Assembly (NCBI GenBank): GCA_015680685.1
Contig: MNCI01020094.1
Coordinates: forward strand, 728,574-792,573
DNA length: 64,000 bases
From: Gnetum montanum
Lineage: Eukaryota; Streptophyta; Gnetopsida; Gnetales; Gnetaceae
Reading direction: 5' to 3'
Within the stretch, counting starts at the first letter, position 1. The number at the start of each line of letters is the position of its first letter. The notes beneath the pieces are model-generated. The model was given only the letters and a program-made list of their open reading frames with translations. It was not told the origin of the DNA and did no database searches. Positions 34,172 to 43,679 of the stretch are shown here, one piece after another. The position numbers were made by a program, and so were the translations under genes.

Positions 34172-35385
34172 ATGGCGAGAGTCCGTTTCACATCCGAGGC
34201 GCAGCGGCCACTTCTCTACCTGGCCCCAATCTTGATCTGCATTACGGTACGAATCCTTCCTGTGCTTCTCCCGACTCAATAATCCCAGCTTCATGCACTG
34301 TCGTTATAAACACAGAACTTTGGGATGTTTGTGGCAAGCAGATGTCGATCCCGGCGGAGGGGCTGCATGCGCTGTCAGCGAAGGCGTCGGTGCTCAGATT
34401 CTGGGGGCGAGAGCTGCCCAACGTCACGCTGCCTGCGTTTCTGCTCAACAAAGCGTCGCCGCTCAATGCCACGTCAATGGCGCTGTTCTCGAGTCTGCTG
34501 GAACACAACACTCTCGCGCCGCGCATAAACTCTTTCTGCGCCGCCGCTGATCTTCTTTGCGCGCGCCGTGCCTACGCTTACTCCACCGCCGTCTCGGGCT
34601 CCGATAGCCTCAACGGCGGCGTGCAGAGAAACGATAGGATATACGAGAAAATACGCTATTACTATGGAAACCATTGGATACACTATGAGCCGGGCAGGTT
34701 CTTTCGCGAGGGCAAGCTAAAGAGCGGCACTGAGATGGCGCTGCCAGATCTGAAAGACTACACGGTGCCTCGTTCGTTCCTTCCACGATCGTTGGCCGAC
34801 AAGTTCCCCGTGACGTCGGCGTCGCTGCCGGGGCTGCTAAAGCTCTTCCACATCCCTCAAAACTCACCCATGGAGAGGATGATGCGAGACACCGTGTACG
34901 ACTGCGAGAGTGCGCCGGCCAAGGGAGAGACGAAGCGGTGCGTGACATCGGTGGAAGGCATGGTGGAGTTCGCCAAGAAAGTTCTGGGTGCTCGCCTGCA
35001 GCTCATGACCAGTGCCTCCTCTCGTGGTTCCCGTCACAACGTCATCATCGGAGCCGTTTCCGGGGTCGCCGGAGGAGCCTTGACGCGGTCCGTAACGTGC
35101 CACCAAAGCATGTTTCCTTTTTTGATGTATTACTGCCACTCGGCGCCGCAGGTGAGAATGTACGAGGCCGATATGCTCAACAGCAGCAGCAGCAGCCGCG
35201 GCCAAGAACAAGAGCAGAACAACAACATCATCAATCACGGCGTCAGCATCTGCCACATCGACACGTCTGGCTGGAGTCCCAAGCACGCAGCTTTTCAAGC
35301 ACTGGGCGGCAAGCCCGGCGGCATCGAAGTGTGCCACTGGATCTTCCAAGGTGAACTTATCTGGCTCCCCACCTCATCCTCCTGA
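34172..35385 (+). CDS. BURP-domain protein, polygalacturonase-1 beta-subunit type
   Basis: Two exons, 34172-34246 and 34342-35385, encode about 372 residues. Residues 1-30 form a signal peptide (MARVRFTSEAQRPLLYLAPI, then LICIT). A conserved N-terminal block follows (ASVLRFWGRELPN, FLLNKASPLNATSMALF, FCAAADLLC). The BURP domain starts at FFREGKLKSG and has LPDLKDY, SFLPRSLADKFP, ETKRCVTSVEGMVEFAKKVLG and the four CH pairs: CH-X10-CH-X37-CH-X25-CH, then W. The third spacing is normally 25-27; here a Ser/Gln/Asn insertion enlarges it. PG1 beta-like proteins are secreted cell-wall glycoproteins that bind or modulate polygalacturonase. The family is usually about 600 residues with long FxxY repeats; these are absent, so this is a short form. 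ATG 34172 is the first in the good frame. The gene appears intact and is GC-rich against AT-rich flanks. Confidence 0.9.
34247..34341 (+). other. Intron 1 of the BURP gene, with NAGNAG acceptor
   Basis: A 95-bp phase-0 intron, donor ACG|GTACG, ending AAGCAG|ATG. The last six bases AAGCAG form a tandem acceptor; use of the first AG would add CAG (Gln) in frame. It separates the signal-peptide exon from the rest, as is common in this family. Confidence 0.75.
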
Positions 35386-35580
35386 ATTATCATCATCGTC
35401 TCCACCTCGTCCTCCTGAATTATCATCGTCGCTACTGCCTTATCTGGGTTCCCACCTTGTCCTCCTGAATTATCTACGTCCCTACTGTTTCATCTAGGTC
35501 CCCACCTCATCCTCCTGAATTATCATCATGGTCGGTTCTCCACCTGGTATTCCTAAATTATCATCTTCGTCGTTACTGCT
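35357..35580 (+). repeat. Minisatellite derived from the BURP gene 3' end
   Basis: Five units of about 39-49 bp, consensus TTATCTGGGTCCCCACCT then CATCCTCCTGAATTATC. The first unit (35357-35400) is the end of the coding sequence itself (codons for LIWLPTSSS and the TGA). The next start near 35401, 35440, 35489 and 35531. The repeats appear to have expanded from the CDS end into the 3' UTR. Confidence 0.75.
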
Positions 35581-35653
35581 GCTGTTCCAGTTGGCGGTTT
35601 GCCAAATGGAATCGTGGAATCGTGCTGGCCGACTGTTGCTTGTACCCACAATG

Positions 35654-35659
35654 AATAAA
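35654..35659 (+). terminator. Polyadenylation signal candidate
   Basis: AATAAA followed by a T-rich and ATATGT-rich stretch, about 270 bp after the BURP stop codon. Suitable for the 3' end of that gene. Confidence 0.5.
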
Positions 35660-36662
35660 ATATATGTATATGCCATTTCGTCTTTTGTCACAGCTTTTGG
35701 TTGCTTCGCCTATTGCGTGTCGCGGCATCGGTGTTGAAAAACAATTAACATGCGAGTGGATTTCCGAACTGCAAAAGCTTGTTCATCTACATGAGAATGC
35801 ACCAATATCAAAGTTAAAATCCGCTACCCCAGGCCTGGCACCAACGCCCTTGCTCTTCTATTAAGAAAACATTTAATCCGTTTTTAAATAATACCACGGA
35901 CTTGTACACAAGTATTCGAAAACCATAAACCGATCTATTTTGGTTGGAAAACCATAAATTCATCTATTTTGGTTATGTGGCTGATAAATGGTAGATGAGA
36001 GTGATAATAGATATGGAATTTGTTAAGTTAAGAAAATCAAACATTTAACTTTGTACCTATTATTGCAATTACGTATCACTCTTTTACTTTAAGTTAGTTG
36101 ACACATAAAATGTTTTTTGTATTATTTAACATAGAGAGTCATGAAATGTACATGGATAGGTCACATGAACTAATACGGATGGGGTTATGATTTTCCCATA
36201 GTCATACTCTATGAATCATTTTCTCTATGTATCACTTCCCTAGTACCATGGTACCTATGTAGATAATCCAATAGGGTTAGTGCATAACAACAATTTGAAG
36301 GCAACCCCATATGAAGTGTTATACGCTAGATCTTCTTATAGACCTTAATGTTGGAATATCATAGAAGACAAACATAAGACCATCATAGGCATCATAGAAA
36401 GGACAAAATGGCATATCAAGCTCATTAAAGACATCTTAAAGATGACATAGTTTAGATCCATCAAGTATGGTAATAATAGAAAAAGATCTTTAGAATTCCA
36501 TATTCTTTAAAATTTCAACTTTGAAAGGTAATATGAACTTTGATAAGAAAAGAATGTTAGCATCGCACTATTTTGGTTTGTTTTCAATTTTGAAGAAGAT
36601 TTGTGAAGTTTTATATTGAATTAGCCTTCCATCTCATTTATAGTCTATTTATGATTTTGTTC
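35660..36662. other. Unassigned region downstream of the BURP gene
   Basis: GC falls quickly after 35850. No coding similarity is seen on either strand. The last five bases ATATT (36663-36667) form the left target-site copy of the solo LTR. Confidence 0.5.
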
Positions 36663-36667
36663 ATATT

Positions 36668-37815
36668 TGATGAGCGGTGAGGTACCCCTATGCTCAACCA
36701 TACAAACTAGTTTAGCTATATATTTATAATATATAACTATTATTTGGCCAAGAGAAGTTTTTATATTTTTTAAATTAAAAAATCTCAAATTGATTCATTT
36801 TTTCAATCACGTTTTTTCCATCACTTCCATTGTTTGGCCTTTCCATTGCGGTTTTTACATCTCATTTTTTTCCTTAGTGAATTTGACATGGCGCATGAAC
36901 TGGAGGACAATAAAATACACTCCCCCTTCCCTTAACGTGCCAGACGTGTTTGCCTCTCAGCCAAAATCACAAGTGTTCATGCATGATCTGGTCAAATTCC
37001 ATAGACGGGACTAGTTGTGAAATCTAGATCGTTATGCTCTGACCACAGTTCATTGTCATCCCGCTTGGACTAGTGGTAGCTTTGTCACATATGGTTTAGT
37101 CCAAAATGAAGCGTATGATGTTATCTAATTCTATGCTACTCCTGATGAAAATAAAAAGGTAAATTGATTAAGCTAATGGACAATAGAAGGCGAAATCTAA
37201 CTAGCCTACATGTGATGGGTATCTACCCTTAATCATCTGTATACATCTTGGACTTCGTGAGACTACTTCTAGAATTGCCAAGCATATGTCACTGGGTATG
37301 CCAAAAAATACACCACTGGGTTACCAAGTATCTACACTTAAATGCTTGTGATTAAGGCGTACACATTCCACTTAATAATAGGAATAGTAAATGGCAATAA
37401 TTGAAAACATTTAACTAAAAAAAGCGGTAAATAATTAACAATTCAAAGCAATAATAATCTAAGTGGATGCTGTAATGATGGGAGTAACCTTGATCTTTAT
37501 TACGAGTCATGTAACATGTCCAAGTACGTCACACTTGAACAAAGGTGTTGTATGATTACAAACATCACACTACGAGCATGCACTAGGAATAACAAGATTT
37601 TTAAGAAAGACTACCAAAAACTGAAAACTAAAATAATCTTCTATTGCTACTCTTCCTATCTCAATTGGGCACCCAAGTGCTATATTTAGAGGCCAACCCA
37701 AAGGAGATGATGTCAGATATCCGATGTTGCTTCTTAGCTCTAACGTTGGATACCTGACATTGGGGCTCCAAAGTTGGATATCCGATGTTGGGGCCTGACA
37801 AAGGATGACTCATCA
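36668..37815 (-). mobile_element. Solo Athila-like LTR with perfect target-site duplication
   Basis: On the minus strand it starts TGATGAGTCATCCTTTGTC and ends CTCACCGCTCATCA. ATATT flanks it on both sides (36663-36667 and 37816-37820), with no primer site or polypurine tract attached, so it fits recombination between two LTRs of one element. Closest relative is the LTR at 50231-51118. The extra length (1148 against 888 bp) is explained by an insertion near 36711-36966. Confidence 0.8.
36743..36965. mobile_element. Small insertion in the solo LTR, possible MITE
   Basis: The LTR is interrupted after CTCAACCATACAAA and resumes at TCACAAGTG. Within the extra sequence, TTTGGCCAAGAG at 36743 and CTCTCAGCCAAA at its far end are inverted and nearly complementary, like short terminal inverted repeats. 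No clear target-site copy was found, so the class is unknown. Confidence 0.35.
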
Positions 37816-37820
37816 ATATT

Positions 37821-38701
37821 TCATTGGCCCCTAATAAAGGATGACTCATCAATATTTCTATGTTGAGGAAGTATAAGAAATCAATTAGAAGAATGAAAAG
37901 GAATTATATATAAGTCACCTTGAAATTCTCCATGAGGAAGATTTTTAAGAGGAGGGAAAAGGAAGGGGGAATGTAACACCTTGGTTCTAGGAACCCTTTT
38001 TCTTAGTTGATATGTCTTGTCACTTGACTCTTTGATGTCTTGTGTCAAACCTATTGTTGTATTTAATACCTTAGCTTTGTTTTATATCTTCCTTACACCT
38101 ATGCTTTTATACTATTTTGTTTAATTGTAATACATTCCTTATTACTATAATTACCTTCCTTTGGTGAATTATGTTATATTTTATTTATAAAGCTATAATT
38201 GACTAACCTGGGCCTGACAAAGGATGACTCATCAATATTTCTATGTTGAGGAAGTATAAGAAATCAATTAGAAGAATGAAAAGGAATTATATATAGGTCA
38301 CCTTGAAATTCTCCATGAGGAAGATTCTTAAGAGGAGGGAAGAGGAAGGGGGAATGTAACACCTTGGTTCTAGGAACCCTTTTTCTTAGTTGATATGTCT
38401 TGTCACTTGACGATGTCTTATGTCAAACCTATTGTTGTATTTAATACCTTAGCTTTGCTTTATATCTTCCTTACACCTATGCTTTTATACTATTTTTTTA
38501 ATTGTAATACATTCCTTATTACTATAATTACCCTCCTTTGGTGAATTATGTTATATTTTATTTATAAAGCATATATTGACTAACCTTGTATGGGGTCTTG
38601 AAAGTATTGGATGGGTCATTATTACATGAGGTTCTACATCATCCTTGTGGTATGCTATGATTATTTACTTAGTTAATTTATATTTTATAGTTTTCTTTAG
38701 A
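37821..38701 (+). mobile_element. Chromovirus-type 3' end and LTR, tandemly duplicated
   Basis: A purine-rich GGGAAAAGGAAGGGGGAA precedes TGTAACACCTTGGTTC (37972), as at the 3' LTR start of Ty3 chromoviruses. A unit of about 385 bp (about 37830-38215) is repeated at 38216-38600, with a second TGTAACACC at 38355. Each unit begins with the terminal bases of the neighbouring Athila-like LTR (GGATGACTCATCA then ATATT). A third copy is at 51119-51592. Confidence 0.55.
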
Positions 38702-38706
38702 GTAGT

Positions 38707-38898
38707 TGATGAGTGATGAGTAGACCCTATGCCCAACCATATGAATCACTAAGCATTCACGCCTAATCTAGTTGAATTATATGGACTTATAGCCTTCTAA
38801 GTATGTTCATCTCTAGGAAGTGAAACTAACCGTTGCAATAATTTTCTTCCCAATTACACATGTGAAACACAAATGTATGGTTAAGTGCAACTAAGGCA
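38707..38898 (-). mobile_element. LTR fragment of the second Athila-like family
   Basis: TGATGAGTGATGAGTAGACC onward matches the left end of the LTR at 51593, preceded in both places by GTAGT. It breaks off at about 38898, where third-ORF sequence of another element begins. Confidence 0.65.
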
Positions 38899-40530
38899 AG
38901 GTCCTATCATTCAGCTCTCAGGGCAGCCATCTCCTCCTATAATCTTTATATTTCTGCTTTTGCATACTTTGCCTTGACTTCTACCATGACCAACTTTTCT
39001 TTTGTGGTGATGAGGTTTGATTGGGCTGCAGTGACATAACTAGGGATGTCAAACAAGGTGGTCATTACTTAGCCCATATACAGTAGTCAATCAAGCACAT
39101 CCTCGTGCACCCCAGGAGTCATTGAAGTCTCGACCAACACTTGTGCATATTTGGTTCTCGTTAGATCTCTCTAGTGCACAATAGATACATGAAATGATTC
39201 TTTGATATGATCTATGATTACCTTTATTGCACTTTCCGCATCCTCATGTTGTAGTACCACAACTGTGGCACCTTCTCCAATTTCCAAAGTTACTTGGAAA
39301 GATGCAACGTTCCTAAAGATTTTTCATGATCATTGGGATCTTTCTTCTCCTAATTATATCAAGATATCCCCTTGTGTTGGGTTAGCTAACATTGTGGACC
39401 ATATGACATCATCCATGACTCAGAAGAGGTTGGACTCATCCCTACTTCCCTAGCTAACTCCTTCAACGATCTTCTGTAGGTGGCTCATCGAGGGCCTATA
39501 GTCTTGTGATGATAGTGGTCGTGGAGCTTGAGTCTAAGGGTGCTACTTAGGCTCATATTGTATTTCTGTTTGTGGCTCTACCTCCTTCTCTATTTCTTGT
39601 TCTTCACTAAGATCCTTTCTTGGTGCTACAGGTTTTAGGAGTTCAACGAAGGAGGTGTTCTGATCCTTCCTAGGGATATCATTAGTATATCCTAGGACCC
39701 CAGTGTGCTTGCACAACCTTCTAATTAAGTAGGGGAATTGAATTTATTCTCTGTAACTTCATTTCTTTAAACTACCATTGGATTTTAGTGAAATAAAAAT
39801 GGGAAATATTGGCAAAAAATTTACCCATTAAAATGGCACTTCCCCTTGCTGCATAAGTTGAAATTTGGTTAAGTCCTTTTGTGAGAAATAGGTGATAAGT
39901 CCCAATCTTAAAATATGTTCTCTCCACTAGAGTTATTTCATTGTATGTTTTATCTTCTTTTCTGTACACTCATCTCAACCATAATTTTTTAGTCTTAGGA
40001 TCAAATCTGGTTGATAGATGAGCAACCTTAACTCCTTAATTTGGTAGGTTGAGAGTCACGGTAATTGCTTTGACTAAATAAAAGATGTTCACTTCATAGA
40101 GGTTAACAGTGGTGCCTTCATCTTTATTATGCTAGAACTAATGAGTTTCACCTAGGTGACATTCGCCACTATCTGACAGAATGGGCCACAGTGGGGACGC
40201 TTTAAGTTGCATCCGAACCACTTTTGGAGCAAACTTCATGAATGGGCCAAAGTTCATCTCCATGATGACTGAAGCCAATGTAGAAATTTCTAAAGTGGTA
40301 CTAAGTTAATTAGAAGGCAACATGATATGTTGCCCCTACTCAAGAGCTTGTGGTCCTACAGCCTCTCCTTGGGTTGATTATCTAGTAGCAAGAACCTCTT
40401 GGTGAATGCTGAAGGATTGGGCTTCCTACTCTGTGTGTTCTACATGTTCACCTTGTTAACCTTGGCCATTTTGTGGATGCTTAGTACCTCTTTGAGAGGA
40501 TTCATCTTGAACACCTCTCTTTGGGGCCAT
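38899..40530 (-). pseudogene. Third ORF of pol-less element, 3'-truncated
   Basis: Starts MAPKRGVQDESSQRG at 40530. The globular block (MNFGPFMKFAPKVV, IFYLVKAITVTLNL, VAHLSTRFDP, open stretch 39772-39969 with YRKEDKTYNEIT and YAARGSAILMGKFF) is very close to the copy at 27031. The coiled-coil part is cut off at the junction with an LTR fragment at 38898. Stops, mostly TAG and TAA, interrupt it. The product role is unknown. Confidence 0.65.
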
Positions 40531-42500
40531 CTACAATCAAGTAAAGATCAAGTGTTACTAAGGTTATGTTTGTTATCATCAGTTGATACCTTATCCATAA
40601 CCTTTGTTCATTAAGTTCATAATGCATATGATCGTAGAGTTGGAAAATTTTTCAAGAAAAATCCTCAAAAATTATCTATCTCTTTTTACAACTCTTCACA
40701 ATTGGTTATTTTTCCTTATATGGGACTTATAATGATGGTAATGAGCTCATGGGTTGGAAAAATTGGATTTCTGGCATTAATGTGAGTGATTTTTTATTAT
40801 AACTTCTAAATTTTTTAATATTCTTACCCTTATGATACCTTCTAAGCAATAGAAAATTTTAGCAATTTGGTACAATTTTCATATTCAGGTTCAGATGGGT
40901 CTAAATGGCACAGAAATCAGAGTAGTACAGAGCTAAATATCGCAAGTGGAAGATGAGTGTGCAAAGCTTAGAGTTGCAAGAGAAAATTTGAACAAATCCC
41001 CTAGTAGAAAATGATGAAAATGAATTCAGAATACCATGGGGTTCATATATATACAGTTTTGCTAGACCCAACGTTGGGTAGACGATGTTGCATCAGACAT
41101 GACATTGGGTAAGCAACGTCAAGGTCCAAAAATTTTTACTGAATGGGGAAGTTGAGCATGCAAACTAAAGCTTTATGAGTGGGTGGAAGGTTTAAAGTTA
41201 AGTCCATTCTTGGATAAGTGAAAAATTAATTTGAGGCACTGAAATTATGATAAGGTGAATTCATCGACATGAAAAGCACTAAAATTAGCAAGAAAAAGAT
41301 GTTGAAATCGAGATTATGGATAGATCAATTATGTGATAAGGGAAATGATAAAATATAACAACTGAGTGCTTGAAAGGTGAAAAATGATGTGGTTATGTCA
41401 AACAAGTACAAATCACAAAAGTTACACAAGTGGATCCTCCCAAAAGTAGGTTGTAGCCTATGATGCCCTTGTGTAACCATACCTAAAAATGTCCAGAGGC
41501 ACTAAAGGGGTTGAATGCAATGCATACTTGTGAAAAAAAACACACATGTTAAAACCACCAATTTGACATAATACCTCTATGTTACTCAAAATCACAAGTT
41601 ATGATCATCCAGATGACAAGATGAGATGGATGATAGAAAGAATTGTAGAAACTGGGACATGAGGTGTCTTGCCATGGTCATAATGAAACCTTGTGTGTTA
41701 TTAGTGGTTAAATAATCATGATTCCTTCTTTCCAAGATTTGAACCAAGTCCAAACCACATTGCAGTGACATCGCATTGTTTCATCACATTGGTAGACAAC
41801 CATAAGACTATCAGAGTCACAAGGAGCAACATCACTTGGCATTTTGTCCAAGGGAGGACCTTATTAGGGCACACTTATTATATCTTGTTTTTTTTATTTT
41901 GAGAAGCCACCAACCTTTAAGCATGGATACATTTCTTTCTAGTGGGATCCATAGAAGTTTATTTAGTGCCATTTTAAGTTACTTGTACTCCCATTTTTTG
42001 TTAGATCTATAAGGATATGGTTGCAGCCTCAACAACATGATAGAACATACAAAAGTGGCCAAAGAGAATCCACAAATCCCCTTGATGTCATACCCTTTAC
42101 ATTCCATCTCGATTCTACACTCTTTTGTCCAGACACAATGATTATGAAGTTATTTTTAGTTTGGATGATGGAAAAAATTACTATTATGACCAAGGCAAGA
42201 ACCTCTTATTAATGGAATCAGTGGATGGATGTCATGATCTCAATGTTCAAATAATCAATCCCTTATGACTTGGCAACATAGAGCATACCTCATCTTAATG
42301 GACAACATGATCATTTTATTCATAAGTGAGATTACATAACAAGAAAAATGGAAACAACAAGTAGAAAAAATTGGAAAAAATAGAAAAAATTGAATCAAGA
42401 AATAGGAAAATGACAAAAAAATGCAAAACAAAAAGATAAAAAAACACTTAAGAATCCTGAAGATTAGAATTGGGGGGGGGGGGTGTTGGGGGCAGGGAGA
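40531..42500 (-). other. Spacer upstream of the third ORF, with U3-like promoter
   Basis: Non-coding on the minus strand. It contains a TATA box at 41045-41053, an upstream block with CCCAACGTTGGGTA and CGATGTTGC (41068-41120) resembling the LTR at 37740-37761, the conserved motif at 41427-41445, and a G12 run at about 42472-42483 beside the AGTCATGGGGATC tract. The layout equals 24981-27030. Confidence 0.55.
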
Positions 42501-42714
42501 TGATCCCCATGACTGAACATTTGGCCTTGACAAGGATTAATAAGTGGATGAATAGGATCCATGCATGTATGAAACATTGGTAGCTATCCATGCCCTAGCC
42601 ACTGTGTGTCTATTGGTGGTGCGGTGGTTGGGTAGAAGAATTGTTGGTCACATAATTAATGGTTAAATGTATGATGGGTTAGGATATGAGGTGTGTTCCA
42701 ATGAATGTGTTCAC
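42501..42714 (-). pseudogene. gag tail of the pol-less element
   Basis: The minus strand matches the gag tail of the element at 21527 (CAACCACC..CACCAATAGACACACAGTGGCTAGGG and CATGCATGGATCC TAT in that order, compare 24890-24990), followed directly by the spacer with no pol. The gag start of probably the same element is at 49698-50090, on the other side of the element at 42715. Confidence 0.55.
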
Positions 42715-43534
42715 TGATGGGACGCGATATCGCATGGGCCACGATAGCGCGTATGCTATATCGCGTCCTTCCCTGCGATATCGCGTATGCGACATTGTAG
42801 CCTACCACCAATTCTATAAATAAGACATGGCTCCTCCTTGTTTCTCCATCTAGATCTATACCTTAGCCAAAATATTGCCATTTTTCCATTCCAGAGTTAG
42901 AATAATTTCCATGTGCTTGTAGTAGGAGTCTCAAAGTGAATGGATCTTTATTCAAGCAATTCTGTACCTGAGCACATAATTGTGTACGACAATAAAGATG
43001 AAATTTTGGATAAACCTTGACTGCATGGACTAAGATAAATAGGACTTTAATTATTTTTATTCTTTTAAATTCTTTCTTAAGGACTTAATCTCTCTCAACT
43101 CTCAACTCTCATAGTTAAGTGCATTCAGAATGACCACTTCAAGCACATGCGTTACGCTTGGTAATCCTAGTAACGAATAGCGTTTGGTAATCCTAGTAGC
43201 ATTGCATTGGTTCAGTGTGTGAAATGACAAGTGGGAATAAATATTGATGCTAGGAAGATTAAGGCTTAGTTAGTTAAAGTTAGTTACTTAGTCTCTTCAC
43301 CCTTTCCCTAATTAGCATAGGTGATAAAAACATAAAAGATATAAAAATCAAATGTCTCAAGCTTACTTAACCATACAACCATGACAAATGCAAGTAAGCT
43401 TGGAAGGATAATGATTAATTAACCTTAGGTGTTCCATAAGGCGTGTAGGCTCTTAGTCTGTGGATTTTGACCAAATCGTGTGTGTAACGCTCGTATTCGT
43501 ATGGTTGAGTGTAGGGGTACCTTGCCACTCATCA
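42715..43534 (+). mobile_element. 5' LTR of gag-protease element, CpG-rich palindromes
   Basis: Starts TGATGGGACGCGATATCGCA and ends CTCATCA. The first 85 bp hold several CGATATCGCG-like palindromes, a CpG cluster in otherwise CpG-poor DNA, followed by TATAAATA at 42815. The 3' partner is 48943-49697, 34 bp shorter between its start and TATA box. Confidence 0.8.
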
Positions 43535-43555
43535 TTGGTGTCGTTTCCAGGGACT
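43535..43555 (+). promoter_or_regulatory. Primer-binding site, Athila/Tat type
   Basis: TTGGTGTCGTTTCCAGGGAC follows the LTR end, like the TTGGCGCCGTTGCCGGGGA site of Athila/Tat elements with transitions. Confidence 0.75.
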
Positions 43556-43679
43556 AAGTTGTTTGTGCACTAAGTAGAACATAGGAAATCATCCACATCA
43601 TTGGAAAGCTTAAACGAACCCTTAGGGTTAATCAAAATAAAATTTAAACAATGGTCAATAGCACACTAACAAGATAAAA

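Noticed and set aside
34293-34550. Alternative plus-strand frame across the BURP intron
   Set aside because: Arg/Cys-rich frame with no family match; splicing at 34246/34342 gives the conserved BURP N-terminus instead.
34864-35349. 161-codon minus-strand frame opposite the BURP gene
   Set aside because: GC-rich antisense shadow of the BURP exon; the plus-strand product has all family motifs.
42472-42483. Run of 12 G
   Set aside because: Homopolymer extension of the decayed polypurine-like tract; possibly a sequencing length error, not a feature by itself.
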